The notes beneath the pieces were generated by a model. It ran no database searches and was not told where the DNA came from. It saw only the letters and a list, made by a program, of their open reading frames with translations. The translations under genes were made by a program, and so were the position numbers. This document shows, in pieces, positions 23,240 to 32,149 of a stretch of 64,000 bases of DNA. Positions within the stretch are counted from its first letter, which is position 1. Each line of letters begins with the position of its first letter. The stretch comes from Ustulina deusta (lineage: Eukaryota > Ascomycota > Sordariomycetes > Xylariales > Xylariaceae), in NCBI GenBank assembly GCA_023159155.1, contig JAJNNX010000006.1, positions 930,001 to 994,000 on the forward strand, given 5' to 3'.

Positions 23240-23386
23240 CTCACGCAGGTAGTGAGGAGAACGCCAGTACCGAGACCAATCTCAAGAACGGTGTCGGTAG
23301 GTAGGCTCGAGAATCGCCTTAGCGACTATAGTGTCGACAATAGGGTTCTTAAGGATATGCTGGCCAATGCTTGTGTTAAATTTGAC
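23240..23386 (-). pseudogene. Fossil fragment of DIM1 (18S rRNA dimethyladenosine transferase)
   Basis: Reading the minus strand from 23386 gives VKFNTSIGQHILKNPIVD, then TIVAKAILEPT. After a frame change the next piece is TDTVLEIGLGTGVLLTT. The first piece matches the conserved Dim1/KsgA start (KFNT..GQHILKNP.V...IV.KA) and the second its SAM-binding motif I (VLE.GPGTGNLT), with the Pro-Gly-Thr-Gly core altered. The two are separated by an extra TACC, turning CCTACC into CCTACCTACC at 23296-23305. A TGA lies just before VKFN and a TAG about ten codons after motif I. A short LPSPP-like piece downstream may be another remnant. Dim1 itself makes the two m6,2A residues near the 18S 3' end and is essential, so an intact copy should lie elsewhere. 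This is a non-functional relic, from partial duplication or retroposition. Confidence 0.65.
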
Positions 23387-23724
23387 TCAGGCGGGTGTCG
23401 TCCTGTTGTAGGGCGCCTGACGGACGCTGTTGGCTCTGCTGCGTACTGACATGGGCATTTCTGGAAGACACTCTGATATGTTTGGGAACAGAATAAAAGG
23501 ATATAAAGGGACACTTGAATGTATGCGCTCGCTGTAATACTATGACGTCAAGAGAAAGGAAGGCATTGCAGGACTAGGTGATGGCGGGGCAAGGGTCTGC
23601 CAAGAGCATTGATGGTTTATGGAAATATTGCTACCACTAGACCTGCATTCAAGTTGTGACATTAATTTGGATTCGCACTACAGGCTTAAATATTAAAAGA
23701 CCGTGTAGGGCCAAGTTATGTCCC

Positions 23725-24140
23725 TAAAATGGAAAGCTTTGCCGGCGAAGCTCCATTTTTAGTACGCTGTAAATCAAAGTGCAAGGCACTTCAATTTAAA
23801 TTCTTCCTTTCTAACTACCTGTACTAGGGGGAGACCCCCTGGGACCCCCCTTCAGGGCCTCGAACCTCTATTCAGGAGGATTCCAGGTGAAGTCTGCGTA
23901 AGCCACGAATGTAGAGTTTTCGTTCAATCTGATATTAAACATCAAGCTTTGCAAGAGCCACTGGGAGGCTTGCAAAGCTTTCCAATGATGCGTGGTTATG
24001 AAGCTGCGACAGCGATTTTAATCAATCATCTTGCTCAAGTTCCATAGGGTAAGGGCTAAGTGAAGGTTTATGTCCTCCATAGTATAGGCGTATATGGTAT
24101 GGGAGACCCTAATTTTGGATCCCAGAACCTCCTGTTCTGG
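23725..24140. repeat. Cluster of five perfect or near-perfect hairpins
   Basis: Inverted repeats in 416 bp: 23725-23761 (core GCTTTGCCGGCGAAGC with two wobble pairs), 23777-23791 (AAGTGC/GCACTT, loop AAG), 23827-23839 (GGGGG/CCCCC, loop AGA), 23945-23981 (12-bp perfect arms AAGCTTTGCAAG/CTTGCAAAGCTT, 13-nt loop) and 24122-24140 (CCAGAAC/GTTCTGG, loop CTCCT). The spacer is AT-rich. It resembles GC-cluster hairpins of fungal mitochondrial DNA or a small non-autonomous element; origin unknown. Confidence 0.75.
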
Positions 24141-24167
24141 AGGCTTCTATACCAACTTTTCTATATT
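24101..24167 (-). repeat. Diverged dispersed repeat, copy A
   Basis: Read on the minus strand, this segment aligns with 54615-54677 on the plus strand. Shared blocks are AATAT.GAA.AGTTGGT.T.GAAGCC and TTCTGGGATCC.AAAAT. Three differences in the first block are A here versus G in the other copy, in line with G-to-A mutation of repeats. Confidence 0.55.
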
Positions 24168-24284
24168 GGTGGGCAAAAAGTATGTGGTCGTTACTGTATC
24201 ACCAAAACTGATGATTTATGAGGAGACACGTACAAGAATATATTAAAGCCTGGTTCGCCTGTTATAGCTTGCAGGAAACGGGTA

Positions 24285-25862
24285 TTACCCCTTCTTCGGA
24301 ATATCCCTGCCCGTCGGAACAACACCTCTGAAAAATACTGCAGTGTCAGACACCTTTGTTGAGCCAACGTCAACCTCCTCGTGTAGAAGGGTATTTCCAC
24401 TTCCTAGGACATTATGACGATGCCAAGGTCCAATGAAAACACCATTAGGGTCAACCCTCTCCCGAATCTTCCGCCATTGCTGCATCTTATTGCCGTACAT
24501 TCTCTCGAGGTCCTCACCTGTGGTCTCGAAATTCTTTGCCCAGTGAGGACGACCACCCAAATCCAGCATTAGCCACTCAAATGCCTCGTAATAACGGGCG
24601 CGGCAAGGTGGATCGTGATAGTAAGGTCGGTAGAGGGTTGCGTTGAGGTATAGGGTCGGGCCATCTTCGACTGTCGGATCGAGATACGGCCGGCTGTTTG
24701 GTGTGGCTGAAGAGTTATCAGAGACTCGCACTTCGACTGGAGCGTGCACCCACAGGTCCTTGGCGGAGAACGGAATGTTATGTGGCACGTAATCTGGATC
24801 GGTGGTTGGCAACTGATTCAACCAACTACTCAGCCTCCGCAAAGCCTCGGGACCTTTGTGTAGTGGGATTGCCCATTCGTTCACGTACTGAGAATACAAG
24901 CAATTCATCAGTAACGCCTGGCGGCTAGGTTGAATGGCTTGGGTCTTTGAGCCGTTAGAGAAACCAAACTCCATGCCGAATACAAACCACTCAACCCATG
25001 GGAGAATACGTGGAATATACTGGGCAACATAGAGTAGGTTGTGATAGACATAGTAGCCAAGTGCACCGCCGTAATAAGATCTTGGGGGGTTGAACAGTGG
25101 CTCAGATGTCTTTTTCGCAGACCAAACTACCGCGCGTCGTGTGTGGGGATACCACCAGACTCGAACGAATTCGGCCCGAGTCCAGAGGCCCGTATCCCAA
25201 GAACTTATCATTTTGGAATCAGTATCAATGACCTGCTGCCACTTCAGAGTGAATTCGGGGACGGCCTGGAAGGTAATCTCGGTGATAATCCCCAATGCGC
25301 CGAGTGATAATACAGCAGCGCGAAATAGCTCCGGTTCCTCCTCAGGGGAACAGAACCTCGAAATTCCATCAGCGGTAGTGATACGCAATGAGAGGACATT
25401 CTCGGACATGATACCGTGACTAAGACTAGAGCCGTGAGTGCCGGTAGATATGGCGCCAGCGATAGATTGCTGGTTGATGCTTCCAAGATTGGGCATGGCG
25501 AGCCCATATTTGGCCAGTTCATCGCAAAGCTGGTATAGGCGGATACCCGCCTGCATCACCACGATGCCGGTACTCTCGTCGAGGGATAGAATGCGGTTAT
25601 ACTTGTCGAGGTTCACAAGCCAAGAGGAGGTACAAGTCAGGGAGCTAGGAGAATGGCCACAGCCAGTGGTTGAAATGCGGCGGTGGCATCTATGTGCCAG
25701 CTTCACAATCTTCTCTATCTCTGCGAGGGACTCAGGCTGGAAGTAGAGATCAGGCCGAGACAGGAAAGTCTTGGCCCAGGTGCTGTGGACATGGTGCAGC
25801 TTGGGGTTGAAGGGAATACCATCATCGCACTTGGACAGCTCGGCGGTCACGAGGGGATCCAT
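24285..25862 (-). CDS. ALO1: D-arabinono-1,4-lactone oxidase
   Basis: Intronless, 525 aa from the ATG at 25862 (MDPLVTAELSK); an in-frame ATG at 25898 would add 12 residues but the shorter form fits the family start. A vanillyl-alcohol-oxidase-type FAD domain is seen: TTGCGHSPSSLTCTSSWLVN early (its His is the likely covalent FAD site), then SINQQSIAGAISTGTHGSS and LGALGIITEITF. The C-terminal half has the ALO-type GGRPHWAKNF motif (HWxK). The enzyme oxidises D-arabinono-1,4-lactone to D-erythroascorbate, the fungal ascorbate analogue, using O2 and making H2O2, in the mitochondrial outer membrane. Length agrees with fungal homologues. Nothing is truncated. Confidence 0.92.
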   Translation of the reverse strand: MDPLVTAELSKCDDGIPFNPKLHHVHSTWAKTFLSRPDLYFQPESLAEIEKIVKLAHRCHRRISTTGCGHSPSSLTCTSSWLVNLDKYNRILSLDESTGIVVMQAGIRLYQLCDELAKYGLAMPNLGSINQQSIAGAISTGTHGSSLSHGIMSENVLSLRITTADGISRFCSPEEEPELFRAAVLSLGALGIITEITFQAVPEFTLKWQQVIDTDSKMISSWDTGLWTRAEFVRVWWYPHTRRAVVWSAKKTSEPLFNPPRSYYGGALGYYVYHNLLYVAQYIPRILPWVEWFVFGMEFGFSNGSKTQAIQPSRQALLMNCLYSQYVNEWAIPLHKGPEALRRLSSWLNQLPTTDPDYVPHNIPFSAKDLWVHAPVEVRVSDNSSATPNSRPYLDPTVEDGPTLYLNATLYRPYYHDPPCRARYYEAFEWLMLDLGGRPHWAKNFETTGEDLERMYGNKMQQWRKIRERVDPNGVFIGPWHRHNVLGSGNTLLHEEVDVGSTKVSDTAVFFRGVVPTGRDIPKKG

Positions 25863-27442
25863 CGTGGAGAGGAGGCAATGCAAGGTGTATGAAGCCAAAC
25901 TAGTCGAGACCCTATAGCCGGATCAAGAACTTGAGGGGTTTGGAGTCTGCCAACGCTTAGATAAGTAGGTACTGTATACCTGAGTATGCCGACGTAGGTC
26001 TAAGTAGATAGGTAGATAGGGACCAACAATCGTCAGGTGGTGGCCTCGTTGTAAGGCCGACGATGCAAAAAAAGACGACGGTCCATCATATGGGGCTACA
26101 AAGACAAGAAATAACAAGAAGCTAAGGAAGCAAGGAAGCGAGGACGCAAGGATCAAACCGTAGGCTACCTAGTATATACCTTCTGTGATGGCGGGAGGAG
26201 AAACAGAACACAATAAGGTTAACTTAGGATGTCTTGGCATGCGTGACATTCTTGTGTCAGATTTGGCACTGGTGATTGGCCAGTCTAGCTTTATTCTTCC
26301 GTCTTCCGGCATTGCACAGGTCCGGCACGGTTCGACTTATTAGGTAATCAGCAACCACTGGGAAAGGTCGACCTTTAAGTAGGTAATCAGTGCACGAAAT
26401 TTTGATCGTAAAAAGTCCGACTAGAACGTGCTTCTCCTATCTAGATAGTTCTCATTCTTCTTAAGTGCTTTCTAGCAGACCCTTGGGAGCCAGGGTGCCC
26501 TAAGATTTAGGGACATACTTGACGCTCTACTCTGGGTATCCTAGGTACCTGGTAAGTACCCAGGGCAAGCAGGCGGGTAGGTATGTAGGCAGTTAGGCAA
26601 AGAACTGGTAGCTAACTATCTGTATTAATTAATTTTCAACCAGGGAAATTCATCGATATGTTTATAATAAACAACCAGTTAAATATATGAAGGTAGCACA
26701 TACCTACGGGTAGCTAGCTGCTTGTTGAACATGAGACTCTGGGGCAGGTATAGAATATCTTCAGGTACCTAGGTACCAGAAGTAGGCATTTCTACAATTG
26801 AATGCACTCCTGTAGGTACCTAAGTTATTCAATTGTAGCAGCACCTAAGGCGCCTAAGGAAATACCTACCTAGGTAACTTGGAATAATCTCTGCGTTGGG
26901 TACTTATTTGGGTACCTATGGTAGGTACCTAGATTACGTGCACATAGCTAGAGGTAGGGTAGGATGTAGGTGGTGAATCTCGAGGTGGCTTTGATGCTTG
27001 CAGGATATTACCTACCACAGTGGCAGTTTTAACTTGGCTCGAGATTCATGCACCTTCCTTACCACGCGTTTTAGCACTTCTATTACTCCTCAAGTTCACA
27101 AGGGAAGTCACCACTCTTCCTCTTATCTAGGGGTATCTACTGAGAGATACCCAACTTGGTGCCTGTATCTTACCGACCTACATATGTGTAGGTACTTGGC
27201 ATTCAAGCACTTTGGACACCGAGATAGCCTTCATCTCAACCACCCCTCAGTCGACCTACACACCTACACACCTACACGTCTACACCCCCTCGTCAACTGA
27301 CCTCTTCAGACATTCTCTTTTCCTGAGCACGCTAGCATGGTTGTCTTTAGAGGCTTGTATTGTTCAATGGTCAACCTACAAACATTATTTTAGGCATCTT
27401 TTTGGTCCATTTACGTTGTCAACCCGGCGACTGGATGTCATC
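25863..27442. other. Divergent intergenic region rich in GGTACCTAGG motifs
   Basis: Promoter region shared by ALO1 (-) and REC8 (+). From about 26500 to 27010 it is dense in CCTAGGTACC-type sequence, including the perfect 14-bp palindrome GGTACCTAGGTACC at 26764-26777. No gene is seen. Confidence 0.65.
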
Positions 27443-29632
27443 ATGTTCTACAGCCACGAAAGTAGGCATTGTCAAGTCTGAAGATGGCCTGGGTTCTAAG
27501 TGATGACTGACGTGCATAGTCCTGACGAGCCGCCAATACGGCGTCGCTACTATCTGGTAAGATACATGCAATCTGCCTATTATCGCTTTGGCTTTGAAGA
27601 GTGCGGGGGCTATTGCTGATATCTGTCAGGCTTGTTGCTACCACCGGCAACAAATCGAGTACAAGGAGGGTAACTCGCAAGGCCATACAAGAGGTTGATG
27701 TGCAAAGAGCATGCGGGAAGATTCTGGAGCCAGGTGCACCCATTGCACTGCGGCTACAAGGTAACCTTCTCTATGGCGTTTCGCGTGTGCACAACCAGCA
27801 ATGCACCTACTTAGTCGCCGACGCCAAGAAGATCCAGGACCAAATGAAGCTTTTCTTCAAGGCATTTCCTAACAACCAACTAGATCCTGAAGCGGGGAAA
27901 GCTAGGTAGGCACCTATCAGCCTCGTTTTGGACAAGCTGACGTCCAGAAAGGCCAGAAGACATCTTGATTGAAGATGATCAGGCATTCGATCCCAGCATG
28001 CCACTGCCGCAATTCGATCTAGAGACTCTAGTTGCCAGCCAGGTCAACACCCAAAAGACGTCATCTCAAATGTCCCCACCGAGTTCCCAGCTCTCCCGTT
28101 CCCAGAGTCCCGGGCAGGGCTTTGCGATCCAGCTTGATATCGACCATTCAAGTTCGCCAGGCTACCACGGATCTCCCTTTGGGCTCGGGGACCTATCTTC
28201 GGCACAAAAGCCAGACGACGAGCCGCTTATTTTTACCCAAGATGATGATGTGTTTGGTACACAGGGTGACTGGGGTATTGAGATTGACGAGAATGGAAAC
28301 ATTATCGAATCAGCAGAGCCGATTGTGGCAGACGAGGAACCACAACTTCCTCCCTTGCCACCTATTCAAAGTGAATATGGTGTGCCAGTCAATGTTGCAC
28401 AGCTCGATGAACAACCTGTGCTTGACGATCAAGACATAGTCATGCGGGAAGAGCCACTTCCGGAAGCAGAACCCTTTCCTGAACACCAACAGCATGTGCC
28501 ATGGCAACATGACGAGAAATCTACTAGACAAGAGTGGACTCGTAGAAAGAGAAAGCTGCAGATTGACGAGGAGACCCAACTCCCGCGCAGGATTATTCGC
28601 AATTGGCAATCCCAATACTTGGAAAATTGCGGTATCTACCCAAGTCGTTCAATTTCCGCGACCCAAGCGAAGAGAAATGCAATGCTTCTCACTTTCGGAC
28701 TCGGAATCGGTAACATCGGCCAGAGTATTGGTGTACCAGGACTTATCCACCCTTTGGCTATTGAATTCTCTGGCGATGTACTATTCACGACAGTCACTGG
28801 AATTGAGGTCAAGGAACGCCGTGGTAGGCGTCGCACTGCATCAGAAGCAATCGAGGACGAAGAACAGGGGGGAGAGCGACGGGTTAGACTCAGACTCATG
28901 GAGAACGGTGAGGCGCAGGAACAAGCTAGAGCGGTCCAAGAAGATGAATGCATCAATATCGATGACCCTTTCGCCGACGGAGCTCTCCCAGAAGTTGGTA
29001 GGGAGGCCGAGCGCGCCATGTCAGATCATTTGTCCTCTACAATTTTGCCTTGGAATCGTGGCTCTTCGGTGATACCTGGATCATCGACCCGCGCCCCTAA
29101 TCCGACTCAGCAGGGCCGCGACCTCTCGAGTCCCTTGGGTAAACGTGGCGACCCCCAAGACATCGTACGTTACAGCGATGATGCACCCATGGGTGGCTTT
29201 GGAAGTGAAGTCGATTTCGGTGGCGGATTTGGATCGGCAGACTCTTTCGACGGAATGCAAGTTCCTGGTCTGGATCCTGAGGGTCATGGACTAGGTGGAG
29301 AGCTTACCGCTGCAGAGATACAAGAACAGAACGATCGCCTCTTTGCAGAACTCGACAGGGAGGGACATAACTTCGTAAACTTTATCCAAGATGCTATCGA
29401 CGAGAACGGCGAGCGTCGGCAGGACGGAGACTTTGACATGGGTCGCAAGTGGCTTGCCTTCGATGACTTATTCGTGCCGCAAGCTACGCCACGGCTGACG
29501 GCTGCACAGGCTTTTTACCACACGCTTTGCCTCGTTACCAAAGGCAGAATGTACGTTGAACAGGATGATGCTGACCAGACGCCGTTCGGCGCCATTTGGA
29601 TTGGAACGAAGGCGGTTGCTGGTGGTTTTTGA
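27443..29632 (+). CDS. REC8: Meiotic cohesin kleisin Rec8
   Basis: Four exons: 27443-27461, 27520-27556, 27630-27905 and 27952-29632; 670 aa. The first two are microexons of 19 and 37 nt, needed to give the kleisin start MFYSHEILTSRQYGVATIWL. The Rad21/Rec8 N-terminal domain continues with ALRLQGNLLYGVSRVHNQQC, which contacts Smc3. A long acidic, proline-rich middle part follows (about 130-600), with separase-site-like context but no certain site. A short C-terminal winged-helix-like segment ends the protein (TAAQAFYHTLCLVTKGRMYV). Rec8 replaces Scc1 in meiosis and holds sister centromeres together through meiosis I. The third intron is only 46 nt and uses an AAAG acceptor chosen by frame. 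Rec8 is preferred over Rad21 because of the start block and length; the somatic paralogue is not in the window. Confidence 0.85.
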
Positions 29633-30255
29633 GAAATAAGTTTTCAGCTGAGAAGAGGAAGCCACCCACCCCCCAACATGTCCCCCTCAGCAGGGCTCTT
29701 GCTATTATGGTTATGCGTACTCACACCTATACTGGCTACTGCGCAATTTTACAACAGGGCAAATGAGTATGGAAACGGAGCTTTCGGGTATGAAAGCTGA
29801 AACGAGACATAGGGACTAACTACATGAGCAAACCTTATCATATCTTGGGGTAAAAGTTAAGGATCTGGAGGGTCACTCACTATTTTATGGGCTTTGTGAA
29901 CTAGCTACAAAGTTAATAGTTCGACAGAGAACAAAGCTTAGTTCACCTCACGGATTTGTTCGTCGTGTCATGGCATTCGTAGTGGTAACATATATCTCGA
30001 ACAGGCTAACCTAGCTAGCTAGGACCTGTCAACAAGGCTAGTATTTCGCTAATCGGTATTAAGAGATGATTCTATCGATGCGACTACTCATTGTGCTGAA
30101 GGTAGAATTACTAAAAGCAAGTCGACTCGGCGACTTTTGTTGAGAAACATCTTGTTGGTTGTTCCCATCATTACGCATACTGTCATCATCGTTAATATAT
30201 AGTTGGATTGATAGACATTTGATACAAGTAATAAGCGGTGTAACTGACAACTTCC
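29633..30255. other. Convergent 3' intergenic region
   Basis: About 620 bp between the ends of REC8 (+) and MRS6 (-). Nothing further is seen. Confidence 0.6.
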
Positions 30256-32149
30256 TTAGTCATAGACGTCGTCGTCATCACCCATACCTTCGCGATCCTC
30301 GAACTGCATGAATGCATCATCTAAGGCTTTATCCCTCGTTATGAGCTTCCAGGCTTCCTGAATAGCATCTAGGCTAGCATCATCAAATGCCAGGCTAAGT
30401 GAGGGAGATGGGAACTCAAACACAGTAGCACTGCCTTGCTGAATCACCAACGACTGGCGAGAGCTGGCCGCTTGCTCATAGTATAGCTTGTAGAGAACAT
30501 CCGCGGTGGCCGTCACGGCTTGCAGCAGAGCAGTCAAGGCCAGATCAAGAGCATCTGGGGACTGTGGTGTTGCTTGCATGGTCAAGTACACGACACCTAT
30601 CAAGATCGAGGCTGGTTAGCAAATTTCTTCGAGCCATCGGTGACCAAGGATTAATGATAAATGTTGGTGCAATCAGGTTGTCAGAGGTTAAGATTCGTCA
30701 AAGCAAAGCTCAGACAATGTAGATAAGTATTCGATTGAAGATCATCATAACACCAAAATAGAAGAGATTTGGGAGGGAAACAAATTTAAGACTCACTTTG
30801 ACCTAAAGGACACTCTCCAGTATCACTAGAGTGTACAAACGCGTAGATTGGGATATCCGGTCCAGGCTGATGATTATTTGAAAGGGAGCCTAAAGGAAAG
30901 GCAACAACAGCAACAGCTGGCGTTGGAGTACCTTCTGTTAAGGTCTCAAATAGCGACTGAAGCGGTGAGTTAATGACGGCCACGAGTCGTGAGATAGTTT
31001 GTGAAGTGTTTGAGCAATTCTGCTGAGAAGTGACAAAGGTGGTAGTTCGGATTGAGATTTGACTCGTCAATTTGAGAGAGATCTCCCCGTCATTATCAGG
31101 TTCGTCCATGGACACCTGAGTATCGAGCATATATGTGCTACCGCCGACTGCTCCGGCACGACACCCTACCTGGGCAATCTCTGATATCCCGCCCCACTTG
31201 GGATACACGGCGCAGAAACCAGGACCGAAGAGTCCTATAGAGGTGAGATGGCGGTGAATCGTAGCCAATCCATCCTTTACGGTAACCTTCCCATCCAAGG
31301 TCAGAGTCATTGCAAGGATAGAGTCTCGAAGACTCTTGTCCAGTTTGAAATCCTCAATGAGGTACTCGGAGAGTGGCTTGTCAGCTCGTTCTTGCCAAAC
31401 AGGTTTTTGCTCGTCTGAATCATAATCAATCACAAACTTCAGAAACTTCATCAGTGTTCGCTTTGACCTAGCCGGGATCGACTGTGCAGAGAAGACATCC
31501 TCGCGACTACTAGGTATACGTGCTAGTGTCGTACCAGAGGTGGCATCTGTTGAAGCGTAGACAAAGAAGGAGCCTACAGCTAGAAACTCAACTTGTCGGT
31601 ATGCCTTTGATGAAACGAGCTGCGAGAGAAGCTTCGACTTGGTATGAATGATCTGTGGAGCTAATGCAAGAGAATATGCTCTGGGAAAAGATAATCCTTG
31701 TGCTTCGGCATCAGCGTGTTTCCACACAGATGCATTTTGGAAGATAGTCGACTCTTTTCCAGACAATGTAGGAGTGGTCATAAGCTTGTCCTTGTCACTT
31801 CCTGTAGCAACGGGTTTGTCGGCGTCATTCTTTGATGCGAGTCCATCATCAAGCTGATGGATAACCTGGGCGCTAGCGTGAGCTCGAGCCCAAGTGTCAG
31901 CCTCTTGAAGACTCAGCGCTGCTTCGTGCTCGCCGTAGAAGTCGTTCGCATCCAGGTGAAGAATACGCTGCTTGGACCGCGACAGGGCGCTTCATCGTGG
32001 GAGCATGCTGGGTCAGTCAGATCGACGGCCTCCGACACGGTCAGTGGTGGAGAGGGGAGACGAAGGACTTACAGAGCAAGGAGGGATTGCGACAGACCTG
32101 TGCCGCAGATGACCGTATCCCATGTCTCATCACTGAGAGATTCCATCAT
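30256..32149 (-). CDS. MRS6: Rab escort protein (Rab geranylgeranyltransferase component A)
   Basis: Three exons: 32149-32073, 31989-30797 and 30596-30256, all phases matching; 536 aa. Exon 1 carries the dinucleotide-fold start MESLSDETWDTVICGTGLSQ and the frame continues into LALSRSKQRILHLDANDFYG, the GDI/REP signature. The middle part holds GLFGPGFCAVYPKWGGISEI and QVGCRAGAVGGSTYML, matching REP/GDI blocks. The C-terminus is acidic (GDDDDVYD) rather than a Cys-rich lipid site. REP presents newly made Rab GTPases to the geranylgeranyl transferase and delivers them to membranes. It is told from GDI by its longer length and inserted middle region. Two adjacent ATGs occur; the first (32149) is used. 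Confidence 0.88.
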
